Below, piece after piece: positions 41,501-63,300 of a DNA stretch of 64,000 bases. The stretch's first letter is position 1, and every line of letters begins with the position of its first letter. Below the pieces are notes generated by a model that saw only the letters and a list, made by a program, of their open reading frames with translations, had not been told where the DNA came from and did no database searches. The DNA comes from Pteria penguin (taxonomy: Eukaryota > Mollusca > Bivalvia > Pterioida > Pteriidae). The stretch lies in assembly GCA_035048485.1 (NCBI GenBank), contig CM068587.1, forward strand, positions 54,477,001-54,541,000, written 5' to 3'. Made by a program: the position numbers and the translations under genes.

Positions 41501-44500
41501 TTAATGCACACAAAATTAGACCTATGTAACAAACCTGTCGGGAACAGTAAGAGATCTGTTATATATTATGTGTACGCAACACAATATCTACCTTCTTCTA
41601 ATGGGTCTGTTGTATAGTTCTTAAGAAGAGTACCCCGGGGGGTATATAGGAATCACCCTGTCCCTCCGTCTGTCTTTTAAAGAAGAGTCATCATACCCCG
41701 GGGGTATATAGGAATCACCCTGTCCCTTGTCTGTCTGGTTAAGAAGAGTCATCATACCGTAGGGGTATATAGGAATCACCCTGTCCCTCCGTCTGTCTGG
41801 CTAAGAAGAGTCATCATACCGTGGGGGTATATAGGAATCACCCTGTCCCTCTGTCTGTCTGGTTAAGAAGAGTCATCATACCGTAGGGGTATATAGGAAT
41901 CACCCTGTCCCTCGTCTGTCTGGTTAAGAAGAGTCATCATACCATGGGGGTATATAGAAATCACCCTGTCCCTCTGTCTGTCTGGTTAAGAAGAGCCATC
42001 ATACCGTAGGGGTATATAGGAATCACCCTGACCCTCCGTCTGTCTGGTAAAGAAGAGTCGTCATACCGTGGGGGTATATAGGAATCACCCTGTCCCTCGT
42101 CTGTCTGGTTAAGAAGAGTCATCATACCGTAGGGGTATATAGGAATCACCCTGTCCCTCCGTCTGTCTGGTAAAGAAGAGTCGTCATACCGTGGGGGTAT
42201 ATAGAAATCACCCTGTCCCTCGTCTGTCTGGTTAAGAAGAGTCATCATACCGTAGGGGTATATAGGAATCACCCTGTCCCCCCATCTGTCTGGTTAGGAA
42301 GTGTCATCATACCTTGGGGGTATATAGGAATCACCCTGTCCCTCCGTCTGTCTGGTAAAGAAGAGTCATCATACCGTGGGGGTATATAGGAATCACACTG
42401 TCCCTCGTCTGTCTGGTTAAGAAGAGTCATCATACCATGGGGGTATATAGGAATCACCCTGTCCCTCTGTCTGTCTGGTTAAGAAGAGTCATCATACCTT
42501 GGGGGTATATAGGAATCACCCTGTCCCTCCGTCTGTCTGGTAAAGAAGAGTCATCATACCATGGGGGTATATAGGAATCACCCTGTCCCTCTGTCTATCT
42601 GGTTAAGAAGAGTCATCATACCATGGGGGTATATAGGAATCACCCTGTCCCTCGTCTGTCTGGTTAAGAAGAGTCATCATACGGTAGGGGTATATAGGAA
42701 TCACCCTGTCCCTCCGTCTGTCTGGTAAAGAAGAGTCATCATACCATGGGGGTATATAGGAATCACCCTGTCCCCCCGTCTGTCTGGTTAAGAAGTGTCA
42801 TCATACCTTGGGGGTATATAGGAATCACCCAGTCCCCCCGTCTGTTTGGTTAAGAAGTGTCATCATACCTTGGGGGTATATAGGAATCACCCTGTCCCTC
42901 CGTCTGTCTGGTAAAGAAGAGTCATCATACCATGGGGGTATATAGGAATCACCCTGTCCCCCCGTCTGTCTGGTAAAGAAGAGTCATCATACCATGGGGG
43001 TATATAGGAATCACCCTGTCCCCCCGTCTGTCTGGTTAAGAAGTGTCATCATACCGTGGGGGTATATAGGAATCACCCTGTCCCTCGTCTGACTGGTTAA
43101 GAAGAGTCATCATACCGTAGGGGTATATAGGAATCATCCTGTCCCTCTGTCTGTCTGGTTAAGAGGAGTCATCATACCTTGGGGGTATATAGGAATCACC
43201 CTGTCCCTCTGTCTATCTGGTTAAGAAGAGTCATCATACCGTAGGGGTATATAGGAATCACTCTTTCCCTCCGTCTGTCTTGTAAAGAAGAGCCATCATA
43301 CCGTAGTGGTATATAGGAATCACCCTGTCCCTCCGTCTGTCTGGTAAAGAAGAGTCATCATACCGTAGGGGTATATAGGAATCACCCTGTCCCACCGTCT
43401 GTCTGGTTAAGAGGAGTCATCATACCATGGGGGTATATAGGAATCACCCTGTCCCTCCGTCTGTCTGGTTAAGAAGAGTCATCATACTTTGGGGGTATAT
43501 AGGAATCACCCTGTCCCTCCGTCTGTCTGGTTAAGAAGAGTCATCATACTTTGGGGGTATATAGGAATCACACTGTCCCTCCGTCTGTCTGGTTAAGAAG
43601 AGTCATCATACCGTAGGGGTATATAGGAATCACCCTGTCCCTTTGTCTTTCTGGTTAAGAAGAGTCATCATACCGTAGGGGTATATAGGAATCACACTGT
43701 CCCTCCGTCTGTCTGGTTAAGAAGAGTCATCATACCGTAGGGGTATATAGGAATCACCCTGTCCCACTGTCTGTCTGGCTAAGAAGAGTCATCATACCGT
43801 AGGGGTATATAGGAATCACCCTGTCCCTCCGTCTGTCTGGTTAAGAAGAGTCATCATACCGTAGGGGTATATAGGAATCACCCTGTCCCCCTGTCTGTCT
43901 GGCTAAGAAGAGTCATCATACCGTGGGGGTATATAGGAATCACCCTGTCCCTTCGTCTGTCTGGTTAAGAAGAGTCATCATACCGTAGGGGTATATAGGA
44001 ATCACCCTGTCCCTCCGTCTGTCTGGTTAAGAAGAGTCATCATACCTTGGGGGTATATAGGAATCACCCTGTCCCTCGTCTGTCTGGTTAAGAAGAGTCA
44101 TCATACCGTAGGGGTATATAGGAATCACACTGTCCCTCCGTCTGTCTGGTTAAGAAGAGTCATCATACCGTAGGGGTATATAGGAATCACACTGTCCCTC
44201 CGTTTGTCTGGTTGAGAAGAGTCATCATACCGTAGGGGTATATAGGAATCACCCTGTCCCTCGTCTGTCTGGTTAAGAAGAGTCATCATACCGTAGGGGT
44301 ATATAGGAACCACACTGTCCCTCCGTCTGTCTGGTTAAGAAGAGTCATCATACCGTAGGGGTATATAGGAACCACACTGTCCCTCCATCTGTCTGGTTAA
44401 GAAGAGTCATCATACCGTAGGGGTATATAGGAATCACCTAGTCCCTCTGTCTGTCTGGCTAAGAAGAGTCATCATACCGTAGGGGTATATAGGAATCACC

Positions 44501-47292
44501 TAGTCCCTCTGTTTGTCTGGCTAAGAAGAGTCATCATACCGTGGGGGTATATAGGAATCACCTAGTCCCTCCGTCTGTCTGGTAAAGAAGAGTCATCATA
44601 CCGTAGGGGTATATAGGAATCACCCTGTCCCTCCGTCTGTCTGGTTAAGAAGAGTCATCATACCCTGGGGGTATATAGGAATCACCCTGTCCCTCCGTCT
44701 GTCTGGTTAAGAAGAGTCATCATACCTTGGGGTATATAGGAATCACCCTGTCCCTCGTCTGTCTGGTTAAGAAGAGTCATCATACCGTAGGGGTATATAG
44801 GAATCACACTGTCCCTCCGTCTGTCTGGTTAAGAAGAGTCATCATACCGTAGGGGTATATAGGAATCACCCTGTCCCTCGTCTGTCTGGTTAAGAAGAGT
44901 CATCATACCGTGGGGGTATATAGGAATCACCCTGTCCCTCTGTCTGTCTGGCTAAGAAGAGTCATCATACCGTGGGGGTATATAGGAATCACCTAGTCCC
45001 TCCGTCTGTCTGGTAAAGAAGAGTCATCATACCGTAGGGGTATATAGGAATCACCCTGTCCCTCCATCTGTCTGGTTAAGAAGAGTCATCATACCCCGGG
45101 GGTATATAGGAATCACCCTGTCCCTCCGTCTGTCTGGCTAAGAAGAGTCATCATAACGTGGGGGTATATAGGAATCACCCTGTCCCTCTGTCTGTCTGGT
45201 AAAGAAGAGTCATCATAACGTGGGGGTATATAGGAATCACCCTGTCCTTCTGTCTGTCTGGCTAAGAAGAGTCATCATACTGTGGGGGTATATGGGAATC
45301 ACCCTGTCCGTCTGTCTGGGTAAGAAGTTTAACAAGGCAAGTTTCTCAAAAAGGGTCATCTATGACACTTATTCCGGTGATGTATCTTGAAATGAATCAT
45401 TGCATATTTCAGCTTTGTTGCTGAGAATGGGTTTGTCTCATTAGGACAGCTGTAGGTTCACCATGTAGACATCATCAATATATTAGTGAAATATTCTTGA
45501 TATGAAAGAGAACGAAAAACCATTATAAAGGCTATATGCAGTATAATTCTGAAAGTTTCATCTTTGTACCAAACATTTCATCTGAATTTACAGAAACCAA
45601 TTCCCAATCCCCAAATAACAATAAACCCTTGTCATATTCATTTGTTATTACAGGTTCTGTAAAATGAAAGATTAGAAATTAAGATTAAAAACTTGCATCC
45701 AGTCTGGACTAAATTTGAATCATTTCTTGATGTTCTGTAAATATTGATTTACAGTGCCCAAATATTTTGGTGATATCAAATATATCTTTTCTTTTCCTGA
45801 AGGAAGTTTAAAGAAGAATAATTCCAGGTATTCTTGAAGATGTAGTATGCTGACATTTATTGTTAATTGCAGATCTATTTCGTTACTCTACACAGAAGGA
45901 GATGTCTGCGATATAACGGGAAAAAGACGATTATCAGAAGTTAGATTAAAGTAAGTTTTTACTGTCTCTTTGGACAAACAGGACACTAATGCAACTCAAA
46001 CCCAGAACCCACTGGTCACAAGCCTAGCACCTGACTGATTGAATTAGGCCATTATTGTATGATTCTCCAACTTCATAAGACAGGTTATCTAATGAGGAAA
46101 TACAATTTTTGTTTCTTTCTTTGTTATTTTGATTTGTGTGATTTTTGTTGTACGTCACACAACGATTATTGCACTTATATGATGACAGCATCTGTCCGAT
46201 GCATTGCAAAGAAATTTAGATTTTTACAGCAGACCTAAGCAAAGTAGGGAGGGCATTTTACATCTGCCATGACACTGAAATCCAGTTTTTACTGTCTTTT
46301 TGGACAGACAGGACACTGATGTGACGCTTATGGGACTCAAATCCAGAACCCATCGGTCGCAAGTCTAGCACCTGACTGATTGAATTAGGCCATTTCAAAA
46401 AGAAATCAGACTGGTACATACCCAGTCTAGTACTTGTCATGCATCAGTGTCTTCTCAGTGTCCACCAGTGTTAGAACAAATCCCCAAATAAGAGATACAA
46501 CACTAAAATTTTTATATATTTAATTTATGAATGTTGAATTAGTATTCATGTTAAACCTATATTTACAACAATGACAACAAATTATATAGTACAATTGCTA
46601 CTGCTCAACATTTTTCATGAAGTTTACACAAGAAATAAGTGTTTATATAGCGATTTACACTTAAGGAGTAATTGAAACTACATATTTGTAATTTCAAAGT
46701 TTTAGTTCAGTCTGATGTGTTAAAATTAAATTGGTTTTCGTCAGATAGAATGTTTGATAAAGATCTAAAGCTAAACTTAACCTTGATTGAAAACACAGTT
46801 AGTATGTCATATAAAAAAACTAAGATTACAATGAAGTCATGGTGTGATGTATATCGTATTTACTTCAGATGTGTAGAGACCCCAAGTCAACCTCATGCTG
46901 TATCTATATATCTCATAGAACCCAGGACATGTGAATATATTTTAGGGGTAAGTCAATAAATTATTTCAGGTGACAGAAATTACTTAATATAAAATTGAAA
47001 CTTAGGGTTTATAGAACCAAGACAATGATTTGAATAAAGATTAAATTCTATGAAGACAATTTCTACTGAGCATACAAGAAAAAGTGGGATTGAACTTAAA
47101 ATGAATGGAATTTTTGTTCATGAAATGAATTTTTAAAAGTACATTTGTCAGTTTCTTCCTGCCATTGAATTTTTGTATACATTTTTCAGCAATCCATTGT
47201 CTCTCTATTTTCAGATTGAGTCTCACTTGTTCTGTTCTATCATTGATCGAGCAGAAGACGATGGAGTTATACGTGATACGACTGTGCTATGA
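32566..47292 (+). CDS. ERLEC1: Endoplasmic reticulum lectin 1 (14 coding exons, 480 aa)
   Basis: Coding exons: 32566-32697, 33701-33787, 35183-35263, 35929-36006, 37377-37437, 38056-38129, 38952-39172, 39585-39699, 40203-40391, 40736-40795, 41097-41206, 45873-45950, 46869-46947, 47215-47292. All donors are GT, all acceptors AG, and every phase agrees. ERLEC1 (XTP3-B) binds mannose-trimmed glycoproteins in the ER lumen and passes them to the SEL1L-HRD1 degradation complex. Residues 1-22 form a signal peptide (LKLFLFLKII core). Two MRH lectin domains follow. The first, about 70-245, has CSYRIESYWTYELCHGKH, then RQYHE and CEYEVMVLTSVLC. The second, about 335-465, has GGTGWWRHEFCFGR, RQFHD, DVCDITGKRR and EPRTCEYILG. 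Each keeps the Gln, Arg, Glu and Tyr positions expected for sugar binding. The length is close to the vertebrate protein, and like it there is no KDEL. Intron 11 holds a 3.7-kb minisatellite. Confidence 0.97.
32866..33075 (+). mobile_element. tRNA-derived SINE in ERLEC1 intron 1
   Basis: The head ends actgagaggtcctgggttca (B-box region) and the body carries gtcctgtctttcaaatgaga and gatccctcactgctttggca. Same family as 28672-28925, sense orientation to ERLEC1. The 3' tail is diverged. Confidence 0.7.
34080..34770. repeat. Diverged ~240-bp direct repeat in ERLEC1 intron 2
   Basis: Words such as aactctgtaacaacaaagct, gtcaagttagaaaattgaaa and cttaagttatcatgt recur at about 34365-34475 and 34610-34730, with a partial earlier copy from 34080. 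No coding content. A (CTGT)n run lies upstream at 33860-33895. Confidence 0.65.
35400..35840 (+). mobile_element. SINE split by a foldback MITE, ERLEC1 intron 3
   Basis: SINE sequence (gtctaagtagctca) is interrupted at 35429 by a copy of the 27434-27661 MITE and resumes at about 35652 with ggactgagaggtcctgggta, followed by the SINE body (tcagtgtcctctccttcagc). The MITE therefore inserted into the tRNA-like head between the A and B boxes. Confidence 0.8.
35429..35651. mobile_element. Foldback MITE (copy 2), nested in a SINE
   Basis: Termini cagggtctggcgccacaaac and the inverted counterpart of gtttatggggcgggaccc. The interior matches copy 1 at 27434-27661 along its length with scattered substitutions. 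Confidence 0.82.
36662..37045. mobile_element. 384-bp MITE with ~70-bp terminal inverted repeats, ERLEC1 intron 4
   Basis: The left end runs aatctgattaaaactacatc, then tttattccgcttctc and cattgcgtataaagatctgg. The right end is its near-perfect reverse complement. The inner 240 bp contains further partly inverted segments (ccaatcattggat / gtcattgattggct). No transposase. The family is not recognised and no clear target duplication was found. Confidence 0.88.
37426..37640 (+). repeat. 21-bp repeat that contains the exon 5 splice donor of ERLEC1
   Basis: Units of about 21 bp read aatactaaaggtaaaaaagc with variants. The exon 5 donor (AAAG|GTAAAA at 37437/37438) is the first GTAAAA in the array. 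The next unit gives a second in-frame donor at 37458/37459, which would add GKKANTK. The third unit brings an in-frame stop (ACTTAA). Further GTAAAA copies follow to about 37640. Confidence 0.85.
41600..45330. repeat. 62-bp minisatellite, about 60 copies, in ERLEC1 intron 11
   Basis: The unit contains ctggttaagaagagtcatca, taccgtaggggtatatagga and atcaccctgtccctccgtct. Some units are 61 bp through loss of one C. Variants (ccgtagg, ccatggg, ccttggg; tggttaag, tggtaaag, tggctaag) are interspersed rather than in blocks. Short minus-strand open frames such as 41961-42272 are by-products. It fills most of the 4.7-kb intron. Confidence 0.96.
45960..46420 (-). mobile_element. SINE remnants, minus orientation, ERLEC1 intron 12
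   Basis: Two partial copies share aacccagaacccactggtca / aatccagaacccatcggtcg and cctgactgattgaattaggc (about 45965-46050 and 46290-46395). The tail of the second (gtacgtcacacaacgattat, gatgacagcatctgtccgat) matches the 28672-28925 family. Confidence 0.65.
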
Positions 47293-47428
47293 ACAATGCT
47301 AGAGTTATCTTTCTTGAGTTCTACAACTTGGTCTGTAGCAGCTGTTACTTTTACTGTTCATCAGATTGTTATCAATACATTATTTATTGTATCTTTTTTC
47401 ATGTCCATTTTAAGAGAAATCCCATCTT

Positions 47429-47434
47429 AATAAA
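47429..47434 (+). terminator. Probable polyadenylation signal of ERLEC1
   Basis: AATAAA lies 137 nt after the stop codon. Other AT-rich candidates follow further on, so the real end is uncertain. Confidence 0.45.
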
Positions 47435-47781
47435 TTTATGTATGGTATATAAAATATATTAAGATTAAGAAATGTATGCATTACAAAAACTCTGTAAAAG
47501 ATACAATACATGTTTTTGTGTTCAAATCATGTACAGGTTATACTGGTATATGTAAAAGTATAGGTATACCACATTGCCAATTATAATACATGATATATGT
47601 AAAAGCTATTTATTTAGTATTTCAGTAAAAAGAATTTTTAAATATATTTTTAAATATTTAATATCACAATATGAACATTCGTAGTTTGTTTTTTGCTGAT
47701 AATCAGTCATAGTCAGGTTCTGTGTACTCTGCAGTCAAATAAGTAATGATAATTAAGGAATGGATCTAACTTTTTTTCTAT

Positions 47782-47945
47782 GGAATGAGGTATACCACGA
47801 AAAAAGGACAGAAAACTGCATCATTGCGTGTAGAGCATGATGCATAAGTTTTCTATGGAATGAGGTATACCACGAAAAAAAAAAAGGAAAACTGCATCAT
47901 TGCGTGTAGAGCATGATGCACAAGTTTTCCTTTTTTTTTTTTAGT
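47782..47945. repeat. Tandem pair of ~75-bp units, each with a hairpin
   Basis: Two copies of ctatggaatgaggtatacca followed by gcatcattgcgtgtagagca then tgatgc. The inner gcatcat/atgatgc can pair, and the second copy's ggaaaactg and cagttttcc-like flanks extend the stem. Confidence 0.7.
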
Positions 47946-48846
47946 GGTAAACTTCCATCCAACGAAAAACAAATTATATTCATTCCTTATCATTTAATTC
48001 CTTTCAAACATGTCTTATATTCTCAGAAATTGGTACATTATGTATGCACTATTTCTCAACATCTCTAATGCAGTGGCATGAATACTTACGTCACAGTAGA
48101 AAACGTGGAAAATTATGTCGTCAGAGAACAAATTTCGTTGATGAGATATACCCCAAGTTTTTAAACCAGTCAAAATGCATGTTACATGTAGAATTAAATG
48201 ATAGAACTAGTAGTTAGGTCTCCAAAAGGTACATCATACCATACATTGTTACATGTATACACACCGAAAGATACATAACATGTTTTATATAAGTGAAACT
48301 GATAAATAACAAATTAGAGTAAAATTAACGTAATATTGATTAGCTCCGTTACCTTGGTTGTAATTTTGGTTATCATTTGTAATTGGTTCTGAGGTGTACA
48401 AAACTTAAAAAGTGTGTTTCAGCGAGTGTATTATACACCAGCCGATACATGACACTTGAAAATGCTTTCTTTTTATTTTCGTTGCATACATAATAACATT
48501 GATTCTGTTGTATTCAGTTCCTGTGTTCTTTGATTCAGAGGTTGATTACCTTTTGTTCCTATGTCAAAATTGAAAGAAAAAGTGTGAAAGAGATATGAAA
48601 TGCCAATAATTTTGAGGATTTCTCATCAAATTAAATAAAACTGCAATATTATTAAAACTGTATCAGTAAATGAGCATTTTTAAGAAAATGATCTTATTTT
48701 TTCATATTATGAGAAAATATCAGCAGTTAAAAACATCCATGTCTTCCAATTGACAGAAAAATGTTATCACTTAATTAAAGGTCATTTCAGTGAGATGAGT
48801 TACCTGCCCTTGTTTGTTAAGGTACTTGGAGCAAGTGGGAAAGGAG

Positions 48847-49015
48847 TGGTATAAAAGTTGTGCAATGAATGTTCGTTCACTTGACTGTTCTCATTTGTAT
48901 GGTCAGTTAACCATGAATAGATATGGGCATTGAAGTAGCAGTCATTTTAATATACCTCACCGTCACGTGCAGAAAATATGTCAGACTGAGTGCTTACCAA
49001 GGGCAGACAACTCAC
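48847..49015. repeat. Dispersed repeat with TATA-like motif (copy 2)
   Basis: ggtataaaagttgtgca followed by actgttctcatttgtatggtcagt and ending in ggcagacaactcac parallels 16606-16995. The interior is shorter than in copy 1. Confidence 0.45.
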
Positions 49016-50822
49016 AAATGGCCTATACATGTTAAGATCTGTAATGATCATAAACAGGTGTAAACATTGATTTTTCTTTACATAATGTGGTATTTACATA
49101 ATGTGGTATTTTATCCAGAAATGTTGCAACAACGATGTACATGTAGTAAACTTTTTAGTAGATGTTGTTTGGAGCAGGCGATGGTTAGAAACGTACATGA
49201 GGAATGAATGGAATTATATGAATGAGTGTGCATTAGGGTAGAAATAAGTGTAGGTTATGAACTTCATTTCCATTAATCTAATGTATAATCCATAAATGAT
49301 ACTTTTATACCTTTAAGTGAATTTATATGTGTCATGGTATTTGGGGTTTTTTTTTTTGAGAAAATACATTTTTGATGGAAAACACATCTAAAGAGATAGA
49401 ATTCAAGCTATAATATTTTATGATTATTTGTTCCATAGACTAGAAATAAATGTTGTTTTATAACTTATTAAAGATTCTACTGCAGTATCAATTAAAGCTA
49501 CTCATTGAAGACATTTTTGAAATAACACTGAATTGAATTTAATACATATGTCATGACACATTGCTTCTGAGTAAACTTTATAGTGAAATCATAAAATTCA
49601 TAGTGAAATCATAAAATTTATAGTGAAATCATAGAATTTATAGTGAAATCATAAAATTTATAGTGAAATAATAAAATTTAGGATCTGATTTTATGTGGAA
49701 TTGTAACATTTTACTGTTGTAACTTATGTTTGTTGCCACTAGGGGCATTTCAGTTCACTGACAGATTTTGTTTTCAGTTCGTTTATCTTGCCTTTTGTTT
49801 TTATTGCTATACATGTATATAGGTATTTAATCAATGAATGCTGTAACAATTCACATGTTTTACAATGACTTGTATTGTTTCATTAGCAATGTATTCATAA
49901 TTGATAACTCTAACTTACATAAGGTGTATTCAACCATCAAATTTTCCACACAGCAGCACTAACAATAAAACAAAACAAGAATTAAGTGTTCCATGGAAAA
50001 TGTGTTGCCTTGACGATAATAAATAATAATAGTTAATAAACGAAACAAACACAATTAGGGATTTGTGTGAGAATAGAAAGGAGTTCATTGTATTTAGTCA
50101 CCTGAAAATACGCAAAATTAAAAAATCAATCTGAAAAATGACTTATTACACTATAATACTGTGATGGAAGTGAAACTAATCTCTGAGTTCAAAGATTTTT
50201 TCTTTCTGATGTGACTCACTTAATTTGTAATCTTTTTATTCTTTACTATTCTATAAATAGATAAGAAAATTTATGAAAATTTAAAAGAAGAAAAATGTCA
50301 GGCAAAACAAAAAATTTTATGGGTATCGGTTATCATTATTGTACCGTACATTAACATCTTGCCAACGGTTGATGGATCAAATCAAATTTCTCAGAGAGTC
50401 TCAGTTTATATTGTTAAAATGCTTAAATTTTGTTTGCATGTATCATTCAGTTGACTGTGAGTTTCCCTTTTGTAACATAATACACGTGTAAATACGTGTA
50501 GTAAAATATTGAAAGAATTCATCCTCAGTTTGAAATAGTAAATGTTATGTGTACTTTATGTCCCTCAACAATATTATGTGGTATGTACATAATGTAAATA
50601 TGGTTTTTACTAGTAGATATTGAATGTTTGGGTGCCTGCTGTAAAATTATAAATGTAGTCCTATGAATCAATGTATACACATGCTGATCTTGGTATGCAG
50701 TATATAATTATTTGTTTCTTTCATCCAGGGCTGTGAATTATTTATACTGCATATAAAATACCAATGTGATATTCCTTCAAGGATATCAAATATGATTAAA
50801 ATTTGAAAAATCTCTAAGAAAG
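49016..50822. other. Spacer between the convergent ERLEC1 and PTGR2 genes
   Basis: Apart from a 20-bp tandem repeat (atagtgaaatcataaaattt, five units, 49577-49682) I see only AT-rich sequence with no plausible exon. Confidence 0.5.
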
Positions 50823-50828
50823 TTTATT
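50823..50828 (-). terminator. Probable polyadenylation signal of PTGR2
   Basis: The minus strand reads AATAAA about 247 nt past the stop codon. It is the first canonical signal I find there. Confidence 0.4.
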
Positions 50829-51074
50829 GTGTTTGTGTTTCAGAGAGAGTAAGAAATCTCTAGTTGGTGATCTGTCAGTCCTTCTGTCAATGCTTGTCAA
50901 TCCTTCTGTCAGTCCTTCTGGTATTTCTCTTGATTTTAAAAGCCAATCGTTACTACACATATATTGTTCTAAAAAAGACAACATTCTGTTTGTTTCATGT
51001 TTCCCAGATGACACACAGAATACTTTTTATGTGCATGATGTACATTAGTAAAGAAGGAAGCATAAAGTGCTGCA

Positions 51075-60690
<9,616 letters not shown>

Positions 60691-61504
60691 CTTGAACTCT
60701 CTTCCATAGGCTCCGAGTTCACCCTTGTGTCAAGTTCTGTACTATTTCTAGATCATGTCAGTTCCATATCACGTGATCGACTATACAAAGTGGTGCCTCC
60801 TCGATGCAATTTTCTTATAATTATTTAGGAAACACTGTGGCATAGTCAAATGGGGAAAATGTGTTTTTAATGAAGTTAAAAGATTTTGTTATTTACTTTA
60901 TACGAACGCAGAAAATGACCTCAAAATAGCTAATGATGCTCTTCTCTTCTCTCTCTTTTGGAAAGGGGGGGGGGGGGTGTTGAAAAAGGGTGGGGATTTA
61001 CAAAGATACATATGATTAACATAAAGTAGATTTTTAAAAACATTGAGAAAAGACGTTTTTGTTATTTCAGATTTTGTCAACATTCTCAGTGGCATATTAA
61101 AGAAATCAGGACAGTCTTGAATTTAGACCAAGGTCAGGGAAATGCATTGTCAGGTACATATCCGCCACGCTCCAACGATATGTTTATATTATGTAATAAA
61201 AGAATTCCAAAACAGTTATTATCCACATGCAAGACATTGATATATCTAAAGGTATATATACTATATGAACGACAAAAGGGTGCTGAAATTAGACCAAAGA
61301 AAAGTTTGTATTGTTCGTTTCTATGTAAATTATAAATAGAAGTCTTCGACTCCAAGATCAAATAACACGTTACTAATATTGCTTGATGTTTGAAAACATA
61401 TGATGGTGCATGCACATACGAGCATCTGTATGTATATGACTGTGTAGTTGCAGAGGCGGAGATAGTGAATTTTCCAACTTAATGTGCAATCAACTTTGAT
61501 ACAT

Positions 61505-61653
61505 CAGTGGCGGATCCAGGATTTCCGAAAAGGGGGGGGGAGGCACATGTGTATTAGCCAAACTTCTCGGCCATTTTTGGTGCAAAATCTGGATTTTTAC
61601 TAGTAAATATGTGGGCAAAAGGGGGGGCGTCCCCCCCTCTAAATCCGCCACTG
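61505..61653. mobile_element. hAT-like MITE starting CAGTGGCGGATCC (copy 3)
   Basis: Ends cagtggcggatccaggattt and ctaaatccgccactg with a perfect 5-bp duplication TACAT (61500-61504, 61654-61658). It lies upstream of PTGR2. Confidence 0.88.
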
Positions 61654-61984
61654 TACATAATGCAGTGCGAATCGCTAGTTATGTGACAATAGTATAAAGT
61701 TTCAAAACATTGAAAAAAGAATTCGGATTTTATAATCTCGTTATAATTCATTTGTTGAATTTTTTATTTCGCTCGAGTGTTCTAGACTTCTACTAACCCA
61801 TCGGAAAATCGCAACAGAAGATAAAAGGACCTACATGTGTTAAATGTTAGAGAGATTGTCACGTGTTAACAATATGTTGAAGCGAGTGTTTTTGAAATCG
61901 AGGAATTTGACCATTTTGCAGTCTTTCGCAAAATCGAATACATCTTGTATGCTCTACTCTTTACTCGGCAGAGGTATTTGTGAT

Positions 61985-63300
61985 GTTTTGCTCTCTGATC
62001 TGCGTGCCATTGCAGGTGTCTGTAATGTTTTGTATGTTCTACTCTTTGTTCTGCGTGTCAATGGAGGTGTATATGACGTTTTGTATGTTCTGCTCTTTGT
62101 TCTGCGTGTCAGTGGAGGTGCCTGTAATATTTTGTATGTTCTGCTCTTTGTTCTGCGTGTCAGTGGAGGTGCCTGTAATATTTTGTATGTTCTACTCTTT
62201 GTTCTGCGTGTCAGTGGAGGTGCCTGTAATATTTTGTATGTTTTGCTCTTTGTTCTGCGTGTCAGTGGAGGTGCCTGTAATATTTTGTATGTTTTGCTCT
62301 TTGTTCTGCGTGTCAGTGGAGGTGCCTGTAATATTTTGTATGTTCTGCTCTTTGTTCTGCGTGTCACTGGAGGTGCCTGTAATATGTTGTATGTTCTGCT
62401 ATTTGTTCTGCGTGTCAGTGGAGGTGCCTGTAATATTCTGTATGTTCTGCTCTTTGTTCTGCGTGTCAGTGGAGGTGCCTGTAATATTTTGTATGTTCTG
62501 CTCTTTGTTCTGCGTGTCAGTGGAGGTGCCTGTAATATTTTGTATGTTTTGCTCTTTGTTCTGCGTGTCAGTGAAGATGCCTGTAATATTTTGTATGTTT
62601 CACACTTTGCTCCGCGTGTCAGTGGAGGTGCCTGTAATATTTTGTATGTTCTGCTCTTTGTTCTGCGTGTCAGTGGAAGTGCCTGTAATATTCTGTATGT
62701 TCTGCTATTTGTTCTGCGTGTCAGTGGAGGTGCCTGTAATATTCTGCTCTTTGTTCTGCGTGTCAGTGGACGTGCCTGTAATATTTTGTATGTTCTGCTC
62801 TTTGTTCTGCATGTCAGTGGAGGTGCCTGTAATATTTTGTATGTTCTATTATTTGCTCTGCCTGTCAGTGGAGGTGTATATGACGTTTTGTATGTTTCAC
62901 ACTTTGCTCCGCGTGTCAGTGGAGGTGCCTTTCACACTTTGCTCCGTGTGTCAGTGGAGGTGCCTGTAATATTTTGTATGTTCTGCTCTTTGTTCTGCGT
63001 GTCAGTGGAGGTGCCTGTAATATTTTGTATGTTCTGCTCTTTGTTCTGCGTGTCAGTGGAGGTGCCTGTAATATTTTGTATGTTCTGCTCTTTGTTCTGC
63101 GTGTCAGTATAGGTGTCTGTTTAATCACCTCTTTGCTATGTGTGTCAGTGTATTTGTTTGTGATCTTTCGTTTTGTATGTTACACTCTTTGTTCTACACA
63201 TCAGTAGAGGCGAATGTGATATCCAGTATGTGCTCCTTTTTGCTGTGTGTTAGTGGAGGTGTTTGTAATGTTCTACTCTTTGCTCTGTGTGTTAGTTGAG
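61985..63300 (+). repeat. 51-bp minisatellite with long overlapping open frames
   Basis: About 24 units contain tgttctgctctttgttctgc, gtgtcagtggaggtgcctgt and aatattttgta. Period 51 equals 17 codons, so one plus frame (61844-63112) stays open for 422 codons with the 17-residue unit ILYVLLFVLRVSGGACN, a second plus frame stays open for 329 codons, and a minus frame for 137. Some units are deleted or rearranged (62735, 62925). Without a unique coding domain or codon bias distinguishing one frame, this is best read as non-coding satellite. A repetitive hydrophobic protein cannot be excluded. Confidence 0.85.

Noticed and set aside
41961..44313. MIPIYPYGMMTLLNQTD-type repeat frames as coding
   Set aside because: They are minus-strand readings of the 62-bp array inside an ERLEC1 intron. 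The period is not a multiple of three, so frames change from unit to unit.
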